From Neoceratodus forsteri (lineage: Eukaryota; Chordata; Ceratodontiformes; Ceratodontidae): 64,000 nucleotides of DNA. Under the pieces are notes generated by a model. That model made no database searches, was not told the origin of the DNA, and saw nothing but the letters and a program-made list of their open reading frames with translations. Shown in pieces: positions 21,721-32,080 of the stretch (the first letter of the stretch is position 1; every line of letters starts with the position of its first letter). Made by a program: the position numbers and the translations under genes. The DNA lies in the NCBI GenBank assembly GCA_016271365.2, contig CM028129.1, positions 1,009,249,501 to 1,009,313,500 of the forward strand, in the 5' to 3' direction.

Positions 21721-22589
21721 AACGTCAGTTCTCCCTCCATCTGTACTAATTGAGAACCATTACCATAGACACCTGGATACTGCAAATAATTGAACAAGGC
21801 CATGCTGTAGAACTTCTGGAACAACCTCCAGGTATTCCCCCCTAGTTCCCACCTCTTATCCTCCGGATTACATGGCCATTCTCCAGGAGGAGGAGTTCAC
21901 CTTGCTGCCCAAAAGGTAGGATGAAGTAAGCTGTTGGTTAACTAGGATCTGCAGGTTATCTGTTGGGTAGGAAAATGAGCAGACTAGGTGGGCCAAGCGG
22001 TCCTTATCTGCTGTCAAATTCTATGTTTCTAAAAGAGCCATGGAACCAGTGCCCAGGCAGCAAAGAAACAGAGGGTTCTACTCCCAGTTCTTCCTTGTTC
22101 CCCAAAGAACTGGGGAGTTGAGGCCCATTCTTGACCTCAAAGAGCTGAATCCTTTCATTAGGTACAGGGAGTTCTGGATGATAACCCTACATAGCCTCCT
22201 TCCTCTGCTCAAGCAGGGCGACTGACTATGCTCCCCTGACATGCAGGATGCCTATCTGTATATCATGGTTTGCCCCCTCACAGGCAGTACCTGTCATTTC
22301 TCTACCAAGGGGAGCATTACCAGTTCAGGGTGTTCCCCATTGGCTCATCCTCTATGCCACGGGTATTTACCAAGTGCTTAGCAGCTGTAACAGCAGTCCT
22401 CTGGTGCAAAGGCCTTTACAGTATGTGTTCCCATATTTGGACAACTGGTTACTGATAGCCCAGTCCAAAGAACTTATGTTGCTGACTCTAGAAAGCACCT
22501 TGCAGTTGTTCCAGTCCATGAGCATCGCTGTGAATTTGCCAATGTCTGTGCTGACCCCATCCCAGTAGTTACAGTACATAGGGGTGGTT
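21720..22589 (+). pseudogene. DIRS gamma1 RT, first part
   Basis: Reverse transcriptase N-terminus and palm up to the alpha2 insertion. It is interrupted at 21,916-22,030 by a CR1 piece. Motifs in order: FLVPQRTGELRPILDLKELN (about 22,090-22,150), a broken LD.QDAY-type region at about 22,235, a YQFRV box (22,318) and the catalytic box. The latter, at 22,434-22,445, reads YLDN: AAC at 22,443 replaces the last Asp codon. A stop at 22,566 and frame shifts add to the decay. The frame continues at 33,868. Confidence 0.75.
21916..22030 (+). mobile_element. CR1 LINE, 115-bp 3' end
   Basis: The reverse complement matches the 3' end of the full-length CR1 at 54,091-54,200 (ACATAGAA...GGCAGATAAGGA, CTTGGCCCA, CTAGTCTGC, AGATCCTAGTTAACCAACAG). 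It is flanked by a 5-bp duplication AAAAG (21,911-21,915 and 22,031-22,035), as expected for target-primed insertion. It lies inside the gamma1 RT frame, which rejoins once one AAAAG and the piece are ignored. Confidence 0.85.
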
Positions 22590-22759
22590 CAAACAACATG
22601 AAGTCTTGCTGTATTCTGACATATGCAGTGATCTCCAACCCTTGAACTGCCCCGGAGAACAAAGAGTTAACTTTCCATGCAGGGCATGGAACGCTGAGCT
22701 CGAGCTCGGTTGAAGCCTCTGTCTGCTGTTGTTTAAACTCCAACTGTCTGATTCTTTAC
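22590..22759 (+). repeat. Left inverted terminal repeat of alpha2
   Basis: The part from AGTCTTGCTGTATTCTGAC to GATTCTTTAC is repeated in inverse in 33,668-33,830. The outer 12 bases (CAAACAACATGA) are unique to the left tip and are complemented in the ICR. It carries the alpha2-specific ACATATGCAGTGATCTCC variant. Confidence 0.9.
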
Positions 22760-23156
22760 TCCGCCTCACTGAACAGTCGCTCCAGAGATATCTCCTTCAT
22801 TCAGTTCAAAAAAAGTCGGTTAAAGTGTCATTTTTTCGCTCGGTTTCAACCAAATTTCTGCTTCTAAACCTGTCGGTTTAAGTCTCTGTCTGTGGTACCG
22901 TGAGTACTAGATAGGTTTTTGTATTTTAATTTCTGTGTGGAACTTGTAAACATTAGATCAGTTCGGTTTGAACCGATCAGGTTTGTGTAAAAGAACTTCT
23001 GTCTTTATTAGAGTGTGGTAACCGGTCCGTATCGGTTCTGAAAAAAACGGATTTCATTATTGTTTTTTCCAAGACCTGTAACACGGTCAGAAACTGATAG
23101 AGGTGTCTTGCCTGGTGGATTGCCGAAAAAAGGGTAAGTTTTGGTTAGGATTGGCC

Positions 23157-24503
23157 ATGTCTGAGAAACCCAAGAAAAAAAACAGGCCCACTGGGTTTCA
23201 ACACTGTAGTGTGTGTGGGAAGCCTTTGCTAAGGCTGATCCCACACCACCTGTGTTGATTGTCTGAGGTTTGACCACCTCAATTCAGACTGCCAAATTTG
23301 TAAAGTTTTCCCAAAGCTACCCTGGATAAGAGAGTAGGTAGACTGAGGAAAGGAGGCGAGAAGTCTGCTGACCGGATGGCCAGCCAGTTGGTTCGACCAA
23401 ACCAGAAGGAGTGCCCTCTGACCAGAGGCGAAACTTCTTCGGGCAAAGGAGAACCGATTCTGAGGAGTCGGTTCGGTTAAAGAAAGAAAAGGGATAAATC
23501 ATCCAGTTCGGATCACAAGTTCTTTCTCCGACCACTGATGAGATAACAAGCGATGAGATAGTTCAATAGCTAACTTCGGTTCTGGCCAAACGGCACCATC
23601 TGTCAGGGGCTCGGTTCGGTCAGTTCCCCCAGTTCCGGATTATACTTTAGAAGAATTTTATGAACCGGAGGGGGAGTATGAAGATGATGGTGATTATGAA
23701 AGTCTGGATGTGCCTATTGACCTGGACATCTCCCCAGACAGACCTTCAGGTGTTTCCTCCTCCTAGGCTTTCTGAGTCCCCTTCCCACTTTATGTTTTAC
23801 AAGAAAGTGGCTGAAACCCTCCAGCTTCCTATGGAAGAAGCAGTAGAAGATCAGGAGGAGCCTAATTGTGTTGAAATGAGGGACATCCCAGAGTCCAGGA
23901 GATTGTCTATTCCCCTCCATAAGTCTTTTGGGAAACAGACATTTAAAATTCTAAAAACTCCTAATTCCATACCTCCTGTGGACAGAAGAATGGACGAGGT
24001 ATACTCTTTCAGGCTCAGACACGGAGTTCCTTTCCCAGCAATGCAGCCATGTTGGGGTAGTGCAGGCTGCTGTCTGTGATAAGGCAAATATTCCCTTGGC
24101 TTCACACACCCCAGATAAGGACTCCAGAAGGATTGACGCCATGGCAAAGAAACAGTACATGGCAGCATCTTTGGGACTCAGGCAGGCTAACTATATGGCC
24201 TACACAGCTAGATACCAGAAGTCCAGGTGGGACACTGTGATGGCTCTAGCTAAACAGGCCCCTGACCAGCTTGCCAAGGTGCTGGAGCAGGTGGCTGCAG
24301 ATGGGATTGAGGCATCCAAGGTGCAATTTCATGCTGCTGTGGACTCCAATGATGTTTCATCTAGAGTCATGGCTATATCTGTGGCCCTTCGGAGGATGGC
24401 TTGGCTCAGATGTACTAGCCTATCACAGGACACCCAGGCTAAGGCCATGGATTTTCCTGTCATTGGTAATTCTCTGTTTGGGAGCAGACAGAGAACCACA
24501 TGA
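23157..24503 (+). pseudogene. DIRS alpha2 Gag
   Basis: The start is at 23,157 (MSEKPKKK). A frame shift in the first knuckle region (about 23,225-23,250) puts the CX2CX4HX4CX2C knuckle in other frames. Downstream, 23,660-24,079 and 24,060-24,503 carry the middle and C-terminal regions, with AKKQYMAASLGLRQANYMAY and VALRRMAWLRCTSLSQDTQAKAMDFP. The last codons GSRQRTT end in TGA at 24,501-24,503, overlapping the ATG of the next frame at 24,500. The broken N-terminal third makes it non-functional. Confidence 0.8.
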
Positions 24504-26461
24504 AGAAGATGAGCGAGTACAGGACCACCTACAGGAGTGCTCAGGCCAAAGAAGGCAAGCCACTCTTCAGAGCAGCATTCCAGGGGCTGGGGCAGGCCCT
24601 TTCAGAGGCCTTTTACAAGCCCAGGCCTCCTCTTCTGCTTTTTGCTCGGAGGGGTTCTTTAGAGGAGAGGCAGACTGGGTATGAGCAGGCCTGCTTCCAC
24701 CCCTCAGCCTAAAGCCCCTGCCAAGCAGACACCCTGATGGGTCTGCCCGGGCCAATTCTCCAATACCTGTAGGGGGCAGGCTGGCTTACTTTGTCCAGGA
24801 CTGGAAGTTGTTAACATCAGACAAGTGGGTCCTGGAAGTAGTAAGCCAGGGACTGATTCTCAGCTACAAAAAATTTCCCAAGATGACAACCAGATCCTTT
24901 CCACCTGCAAATCCATCAGAGGCCCTTGCCCTAGAGGCAGAGGTTTCTTCCCTTTTGGCTCTCAGAGCCATAGAAAGGGTTCCCACCCTACACAGGGGCA
25001 AAGAATTGTACTCTAGGTACTTCCTAGCCCCAAAAAGACAGGAGAATGGCGGCCCATCCTGGATCTGAGATATCTGAACAAGCACCTTTTAAAGCCAAAA
25101 TTCAAAATGGGTGACTCTGGGAATAATTATGCCCTCTCTAAGGCCAGGGGACTGGCTAGCCTCCCTGGACCTCAAAGATGCCTATTTTCACATTCCCATC
25201 AGGTGCTCCCACAGAAAGTACCTCAGGTTCGAGTTGCCCTCAGGCCACTATCAATTCAGAGCAGTGCCCTTTGGTCTAACATCAGCCCCAAGGGTGTTCA
25301 CAAAGTGCCTGGCAGTAGTGGTTGCTTTCCTAAGGAGAAAAAAGATCTCCATCTTTCCATACCTGGACGACTGGCTCATAGTGGGTCAGTCTCCAGACCA
25401 AGTCAAGTCACATTTTCAGATAACTCAGCAACTGCTCACTTCCTTAGGATTCCTCCTAAACCTCCCAAAGTCAGTTCTGGAGCCAGTACAGCTCCTCACC
25501 TTTATAGGGGCGGAGCTGGATACAATAAGAGCAAAGGCCTTCCTTCCCCTAGACAGGGCAGGGACACTAATAGAACTGGCCTCTTCTTTCACCCTTCAGG
25601 TGTCTCGACCAGCAAGGCACTTCTTGCAGCTCCTGGGCCCCATGGCAGCCTCTACAGTAGTCCAGGGGGCAAGATTTCAGATGAGGGACATTCAGTTCCA
25701 TTTGAGAGCCTTCTGGTCCCAGAGAAAGGATTCCCTTACCAAACTAGTCCCAGTGACTCGAACCCTGATCCAGGCTTTGCAATAGTGGCAGGATCAGGAC
25801 AATTTAAGGCAGGTAGTTCCTTTTGTCACTCTGTCTCATTCACTAATCCTCACCACAGATGCCTCCCTCTTGGGCTGGGGAGCCCACTTGGGAGATCTTA
25901 CCACCCAAGGGCTGCGGTCACCTCAAGAATCTCTGCTTCACATCAATCTCTTGGAACTCACAGCAGTGTTTCTGGCACTGAAAGCTTTTTCCAAGTCTGT
26001 TCAGAACAAAGTAGTCCAGATCAGAACAGACAATACCACCATAATGTGGTACATCAACAAGCAAGGAGGCACTCGTTCTACGGCCTTGTGCACAGAAGCA
26101 ATGAAGTTGTGGTCTCTGGCCTAATCCCTGCAAACTTCTCTGACAGCAGTTCACCTCCCAGGGAAGGACAATGTCCTAGCAGATGCTCTCAGCAGGATAT
26201 CTCCGGGCCACCACGAATGGTCCCTAGATCCCCTAATTTTGAAAGTGATTTTTTTCAGATGGGGCACTCCACAGATGGATCTTTTTGCAGCCCCAGACAA
26301 TCATCAACTTCCTCTCTTTTGCTGCAGACCCCCAGTCTTGGGCTCAGTCCCCCTGGATGCTCTGGTTCTCAATTGGTAAGGGAAGTTACTGTATGCCCCC
26401 CCCTTCCCCTCTCCTGTTCAAGGTGCTAGTCAAGATCAGGTCTCAACCGTGCAAAGTGATT
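24500..26461 (+). pseudogene. DIRS alpha2 RT-RNase H and first part of methyltransferase
   Basis: The pol frame begins at the ATGA overlap (MKKMSEYRTTYRSAQAK). RT motifs: GGRLAYFVQDW (24,775), PILDLRYLNKHLLK (25,055), WLASLDLKDAYFHIPI (25,150-25,197), GLTSAPRVFTK (25,275), catalytic YLDD intact at 25,360-25,371, LGFLLNLPKS. RNase H follows with DAS (25,857), ELTAV (25,952), RTDNTT (26,025) and ADALSR (26,180), so its four acidic positions are visible; an in-frame stop stands at 26,122. The Dam-like MT start MDLFAAPDNHQLP is at about 26,275. alpha3 enters at 26,462, and the MT end continues at 32,081. Frame shifts are present near 25,095 and 26,390. Confidence 0.85.
25107..26429 (+). other. 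440-codon open frame overlapping alpha2 RT/RNase H (-1 frame)
   Basis: An unbroken frame of 440 codons lies one base before the RT frame and is rich in Ser, Pro, Gly and Gln. Comparable frames in the same relative register are open in alpha3 (29,703-30,494), alpha4 (48,783-49,613), beta2 (38,808-39,521) and shorter in gamma3 (63,130-63,444). In alpha3 this frame runs directly into the N-terminus of the YR (SQSQGLALEG). I infer that it is the upstream extension of the recombinase frame and overlaps RT, as in Dictyostelium DIRS-1. Whether it is translated is unknown. Confidence 0.5.
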
Positions 26462-26631
26462 CAAACAACATGAAGTCTTGCTATATTATGACAATTGCAG
26501 TTTGACCCAGCCTTTCGAACTGCTCCGGAGGTGAAACAGTTAAGTTCCATGCCAGGCATGGAATCTTGAGCGCGAGCTCGGTTGAAAACTCTGTCTGTTG
26601 TGCTTCAAACTGTAACTGTCAGATTCTTTAC
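26462..26631 (+). repeat. Left inverted terminal repeat of alpha3
   Basis: Inverse match at 31,884-32,045. It carries the alpha3-specific GCTATATTATGACAATTGCAG variant, also found in its ICR and right ITR. Confidence 0.9.
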
Positions 26632-27027
26632 TCCGCCTCACTGAACAGTCGCTCCGGGGATTTCTCCTACTGCTCAGTTCATTTTGTCGGTTTTAAAGTA
26701 TTATTTCTCGGTTTCAAACCGCATTTGTCTAAATTGAACATAACCGGTCGGTTCAAGCTCTGTCTGTGGTATAGTAAATAATAGATAGGTTTTACATTTT
26801 TATTCTGTGTGGAACTTATAGCAGTATTATCGGTTCGGTTTGAACGATCAGGTTATATAAAACTTAATTTAAATTGTATTAGAAGTGCGGTTCCCAGTTC
26901 TTATCAGTTCTAAAAAAACTGATTTCATTACGTTTTCCACGACCTGTAACCACGGTCTGGAACCGATAAAGGGTGTCTTGCTAGCTAAGGGCCGTTAACG
27001 GGCAAGTTTCTAGTTAGGCTGGCATTA

Positions 27028-28376
27028 TGTCTAGAAACCAAAAGAAAAACCGGGCCCACTGGGTTTCAACACTGTAGTGTCTGTGGGGAAGCTTTGCTAA
27101 GGCTGACCCACACACCACATGTATCTATTGTCTGGGGTTTGACCACCTCAATACAGACTGCCAGATTTGTTTGAATTTCCTGCAGCTACCCTGGATAAGA
27201 GTTGGTAGGCTCCAGGGAGCGGGAGGCTAAGAGTCCGCTGACCGGATAGCCAGCCGGTTCGGTTCCTACCGAACCAGAGGGATGCCCTCTGACCAGGGTG
27301 AGTCTTCCTCGGGCAAAGGAGAGCTGACTTGGAGGAGTCAGTTCCAGCTAAAGGACTAGGAAATCAGCAGGTGTGGAGCCAAAAAGTCTTTCTCCAACTG
27401 CTGCATAGATAGCCAAAGCGATCAAAATTGTCCAGTCGCTTTCCCCGGTTCCGACTGAACCGGCACCATCAGGTAAGCAGTTGGTTCGGTTGGTTCCTCC
27501 GGTTCAGGAATATGATGTAGAGGATTTTTATGAACCGGAGGGGGGGGAAGAGAGATTATGAGAGTGAATGTGATTTTGAGAGTCTGGATCTGCCCATTGA
27601 ACCGGACATTTCTCCAGACAGACCTATAGAAGTGTCTCCCCCCAGGCTTTCTGAGTCCCCTTCTCATTTTATTTTTTATAAGAAAGTGGCTGAAACCCTC
27701 CAGCTTCCTATGGAAGAAGCTGTAGATGACCAAGAGGAGCCTGACTATGTAGAGATGATGGATATCCCAGAGTCTAGGAGACTGTCTATTCCTATCCACA
27801 AATCCTTCAGGAAACAGTAAAAATTTTAAAAGCTCTCCATTCTATACTTCCTGTGGATAAGAAAATGGACAGGAGGTACACTTTGTCAGGCTCTGACACG
27901 GAGTTCCTCTCTCAACAATGCAGCCATGTTGGGGCAGTGCAGGCTGCAGCCTGTGACAAGGCAAATATTCCTTTGGCTTCACACCCCCCGACAAGGACTC
28001 CAGGAGGATTGATGCCATGGCAAAGAAACAGTACATGGCAGCATCTTTGGGTTTCAGACAGGCAAATTATATGGCTTATGTTGCAAGATATCAGAAATCC
28101 AGATGGGATACTGTTATGGCTCTAGCAAAGCAGGTCCCTGGCCAGCTTGCCAAGGAGCTGGAGCAGGTGGCTGCTGATGGTATTGAGGCATCCAAGGTGC
28201 AATTCCATGCTGCAGTGGACTCTAATGATGTATCTTCGAGAGTCATGGCTACATCTGTGGCTTTTCGTAGAATGGCTTGGCTCAGGTGTACTAGCCTGTC
28301 ACAGGATACTCAGGCTAAGGCCATGGATTTTCCTGTTGTTGATAACTCTCTGGGGAGCAGACAGAGAATTACGTGA
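27028..28376 (+). pseudogene. DIRS alpha3 Gag
   Basis: The start region MS-RNQKKNRAHWV-like near 27,028 has an inserted base, so the knuckle cysteines (about 27,120-27,180) lie in shifted frames. The middle frame 27,530-27,820 has PPRLSESPSHFIFYKKVAETLQLPMEEAV. The C-terminal frame 28,017-28,376 has AKKQYMAASLGFRQANYMAY and ends SRQRIT with TGA at 28,374-28,376. The overlapping ATG is here ACG (CGTGA), so the stop-start overlap of alpha2 and alpha4 is lost. Confidence 0.8.
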
Positions 28377-30504
28377 AGAAAATGGATGAGTATAGGACCA
28401 CCTATAGGAGTGCACAGGCCAAGGAAAGGCAGGCCACTCCTCAGAGGCAGCTTTCCAGGGGCAGGGGCAGGCCTTTTTACCAAGCCCAGGCCTCCTCTTC
28501 AGCCTACACCCAGAGGGGGTTCTTCAGAGGGAGAGGCAGACGGGGTACAAGCAGGCCTGCTCCCACCCCTCAGCCTAAAGCCCCTGCCAAGCAGGCACCC
28601 TGATGGGATGGCCAGGGTCGATTCTCCATTACCTGTAGGGGGCAGGCTGGCTTATTTTGTCCAGGACTGGAAGTCTTTAACATCAGACAAGTGGGTCCTG
28701 GAAGTAGTAAGCCAGAGACTGGTTCTCAGCTTCAAAAAATTTCCAAAGATGAGAGCCAGATCCTTTCCACCTGCAAATCCATCAGAGGCTCTCGCCTTAG
28801 AAACAGAAGTTTCAACCCTCCTGGCTCTCAGAGCTGTAGAAAGAGTTCCTCCCCTACACCAGGGCAAAGGATTGTACTCCAGGTACTTCCTTACCCCAAA
28901 AAAGACAGGAGAATGGCGGCCCATCCTGGATCTCAGATACCTAAACAAGCACCTTTTAAAACTAAAATTCAAAATGGTGACTGGGAATTATTTTACCCTC
29001 TCTAAGGCCAGGGGATTGGCTAGCGTCCCTGGACCTCAAGGATGCCTACTTCCATGTTCTCATCAGAAGCTCCCACAGTAACTCAGATTGAACAAGCCCT
29101 CAGGCCATTACCAGTTCAAAGCAATGCCCTTGACCTCACCTCTGCCCCAAGGGTATTCACAAAATGCCTGGTAGTAGCAGTTGCTCATTTAAGAAGGCAA
29201 AAGATTGCCATCTTTCCTTACCTGGATGACTGGCTCATAGTAGGCCAGTCTCCAGCCCAAGTCAAACTACGCCTTCAGGTTACCCAGCAGCTGCTTACGT
29301 CTCTAGGTTTCCTTCTCAATCTCCCAAAGTCAGTTCTAGAGCCTGTTCAGCTACTCACCTTCATAGGCGCAGAACTGAACACACAACAGGTCAGAGCCTT
29401 CCTTCCTCTAGAAAGAGCAAAGACCCTGGTTTCTTTGGCCTCCTCCTTCACTCTGCAGGTCTCTCAACCAGCAAGGCATTTTTTGCAGCTCCTAGGGCAC
29501 ATGGCTGCTTCCACAGCAGTAGTGCAGGGAGCAAGATTTCAGATGAGGGACATTCAGTTCCACTTGAGAGCCTTCTGGTCTCAAAGGAGAGATCCTTTAT
29601 CTGAACTGATCCCAGTAACTCGAACCCTGATCCAGGCCCTACAGTGGTGGCAGGATCAGAGCAATCTGAGACAAGAATTCCCTTCATCCGCAGTCTCATT
29701 CCTTGACCCTTACTACAGATGCATCCCTCTTGGGGTGGGGGAGCTCACATGGGCGACCTCACCACTCAGGGGTTGTGGTCCCCTCAGGAATCTCTGCTCC
29801 ACATCAATCTGTTGGAACTCAGAGCAGTTCTTCTAGCACTTCAAGCTTTTTCCACGTCTGTTCAGAACAAAGTGGTACAAGTCAGAACAGACAACACCAC
29901 TACAATGTGGTACATCAACAAGCAAGGGGGCACTTGGTCTACGGCCTTGTGCACCAAAGTGATGAAGTTGTGGTCTCTGGCTTATTCCCTGAACACCTCC
30001 CTTATGGCAGTTCACCTCCCAGGCAAAGACAATGTCCTGGCAGATGCTCTCAGCAGGATTTCCCAGGGCCATCACGAATGGTCTCTGGATCCCCTTATCC
30101 TGGAGGTGGTGTTTGCCAGGTGGGACACTCCTCAGATAGATCTTTTTGCAGCCCCGGACAATCACCAACTTCCTCTTTTCTGCTGCAGGCCCTCAGTGTT
30201 GGGCTCAGTCCCTCTGGATGCCTTCCTTCTCAACTGGGAAGGGAAGTTTCTCTATGCGTTTCCCCCTTTCCCTCTCCTTTTCAAGGTGCTAGTCAAGATC
30301 AGGTCTCAACCTTGCAAGATGATCCTGATTGCTCCAGATTGGGCCAGACAGCCCTGGTATCCACTTCTCCTGTCCCTAGCAGTCCACCTTCCCCTGTGCC
30401 TTCCCAGGAATCACAATCTGTTAACCTGTGCCCAGGGAGGTTTGTTACCAGATCTCAAATCTCTCAATCTCAAGGCCTGGCTCTTGAAGGTTAGAGTTTG
30501 CTGA
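28373..30504 (+). pseudogene. DIRS alpha3 RT-RNase H-methyltransferase
   Basis: N-terminal RG-rich segment (RGRGRPF, RGFFRGRGRRG; 28,373-28,603), then RT in 28,600-29,640 with an intact YLDD box at 29,219-29,230 and frame breaks around 28,610, 28,975 and 29,080. The frame 29,719-30,504 (261 codons) is unbroken and holds RNase H (LLELRAV, VRTDNTTTMWYINKQGG, ADALSR) followed by the Dam-like domain (IDLFAAPDNHQLPLFCCR, YAFPPFPLLFKVL, IAPDWARQPWYP). RNase H removes the RNA strand of the hybrid. The role of the MT domain in DIRS elements is not established. Confidence 0.85.
29703..30494 (+). other. 263-codon -1 frame of alpha3 reaching the YR start
   Basis: Open in the -1 register over RNase H and MT. 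It ends SQSQGLALEG at a TAG (30,492-30,494) created by a one-base deletion: alpha4 has GAAGAGTTAG where alpha3 has GAAGGTTAG. Without that deletion the frame would continue into the recombinase (compare alpha4 MALEELEYADLHLSQG at 50,058). This links the overlapping frame physically to the YR. Confidence 0.6.
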
Positions 30505-31520
30505 CTTCACCTTTCTCAGGAATTGTACTCAATGTTTGAAGCCGAGGGAAGCCTTCTACCAGAACTACTTATCATTCCAAATGGAAAAGTTTTTCCATAT
30601 GGTGCTCTGGTAAAGTATTTCCCAGAGTCTGCCGGCTTGCCCACAGTTCTGGATTATATGGTGCACTTAAATGCTCTGGGTCTGAGACCAGCTACCTAAA
30701 AGTGCACCTGGCAGCAGGTGTCTGCTTTCTTATCAGCAGGTAAACCCTCTTCTCTTTCAGCTCATCCGGTATTCTCTAAGTTTTCAAAGGATTGCTTCAC
30801 ATCAACCCTCCATTCAGGATCCTGCCCTGCATGGGATCTTAATGTTTGCATTGCCCAGCTCATGCAACCTCCTTTTGAGCCCATGTCTTCAGCAGAGCTT
30901 AAGTACTTGACTTGGAAGACTGTGTTTTGGTAGCCATCACTTCTGCTAGGTGCATAAGTGAACTACAAGCATTGTCAGTGGAGCCTGATTTTATCTCCTT
31001 TCATAGGGATAAAGTGGTCCTCAGGACTAATAGAAATTCTTGCCCAAGGTGGTTTGATTTTCACCTGAATCAATCTATGTCTCCCCCTGTGTACTTCACT
31101 GACCATTCCTCCTCTGGTGATAGGAGATTGCACAGTTTAGATGTCAAAAGAGCCCTTAGCTACTACATAGAGTGTACCAAGGGTCACAGGTTTGATTCCC
31201 TCCAACTGTTCCTCACTTATGGTGAGGTAGGTAAAGGGAAACCTGCCACTAAAAGATCCATTGCCAGGTGGATTGTTTCTTGTATCCAGTTTTGTTATCA
31301 AAAACTGGGTAGGGTTCCCCCTTCAGGCCTGAGGGCTCACTCTACCAGAGGTACAGCTGCGTCCCTGGCTGCTGCCAGGGACATTCCTATCATAGAGATA
31401 TGTCAAGCAGCTACTTGGAAAACAATTCACACTTTCACTAAGCATTACTCCTTGGACATCCAGGCTAGGAGTGATGCTCGGTTTGGCACAGCTGTGCTTC
31501 AGAGCCTATTCCCTAAGTAG
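30440..31520 (+). pseudogene. DIRS alpha3 tyrosine recombinase
   Basis: A phage-integrase-type recombinase that would join circular element DNA to the target. The N-terminal SAM-like region (30,485-30,900) is split by small indels. The C-terminal catalytic half 30,912-31,520 (202 codons) is unbroken: the first Arg is in ITSARCISEL (30,935-30,965), HSTR is intact at 31,338-31,349, a Trp follows (AATWKT) and the likely nucleophile is the Tyr of KHYSLD at 31,446-31,448. It ends with LQSLFPK and TAG. Of the YR copies here, this catalytic half is the best preserved. Confidence 0.85.
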
Positions 31521-31558
31521 GTTCTGCCCTCCTCCATGGAGGTACTGCTGTGTAGTCT

Positions 31559-31657
31559 GCAATTGTCATAATATAGCAAGACTTCATGTTGTTTGAAGAA
31601 AAAATTACTCACCTTAGTAATGTTGTTTCTTCTAATGGAGTCTTGCTATATTATGAC
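31559..31657 (+). repeat. Internal complementary region of alpha3
   Basis: Left arm GCAATTGTCATAATATAGCAAGACTTC with TGTTGTTTGAA, joined directly to GAAAAAATTACTCACC, then a right arm GAGTCTTGCTATATTATGAC. It is the complement of right tip plus left tip and also forms an imperfect hairpin. The TATATTATGAC variant matches its own ITRs and not those of alpha2. Confidence 0.9.
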
Positions 31658-31883
31658 CTCCCCCCCTACCTGCCCCTCTCAGAACCTCTGTTTTGTTTTT
31701 GGGATGTGGGTGGGCAGTGCTATGTTGGCACCTAGTGTTTTGCCATTTTTGTTTGCTGTTGTATTTTCATTTCTTGGTCCCTGACTTGAGTCTTGCTTTT
31801 GGGACCAGAAAATGTGTAGTATTTAGTAGCCAGTTGGCTAGTGTAGGTTTACAGCTTCCACAGAACCTTAGTGAGTTTTGCTC

Positions 31884-32080
31884 ATAAAGATCTGACAGTT
31901 ACAGTTTGAAGCACAACAGACAGAGTTTTCAACTGAGCTCGGCTCAAGATTCCATGCCTGGCATGAAATTAACTCTTTCACCTCCGGAGCAGTTCGAAGG
32001 CTGGGTCAAACTGCAATTGTCATAATATAGCAAGACTCCATTAGAAGAAACAACATTACTAAGGTGAGTATTTTTTTCTT
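31884..32080 (-). repeat. Right inverted terminal repeat of alpha3
   Basis: Inverse of the left ITR up to GCAAGACTCC at about 32,039, then the unique right tip ATTAGAAGAAACAACATTAC to TTTTTTTCTT. The right ITR is longer than the left by about 27 bases. Confidence 0.9.

Larger units (their letters stand above)
26462..32080 (+). mobile_element. DIRS alpha3, nested in alpha2
   Basis: A complete 5,619-bp alpha-family element. It starts CAAACAACATG at 26,462 after ...AAAGTGATT and ends TTTTTTTCTT at 32,080 before CTGATCGCTCC. The host alpha2 methyltransferase sequence reconnects when it and one TT are ignored. It carries both ITRs, ICR, Gag, RT, RNase H, MT and YR. It keeps YLDD in RT and all visible catalytic residues of the YR C-terminal half, but frames are interrupted in Gag, RT and YR. 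As the innermost guest it is younger than alpha2. Confidence 0.93.
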
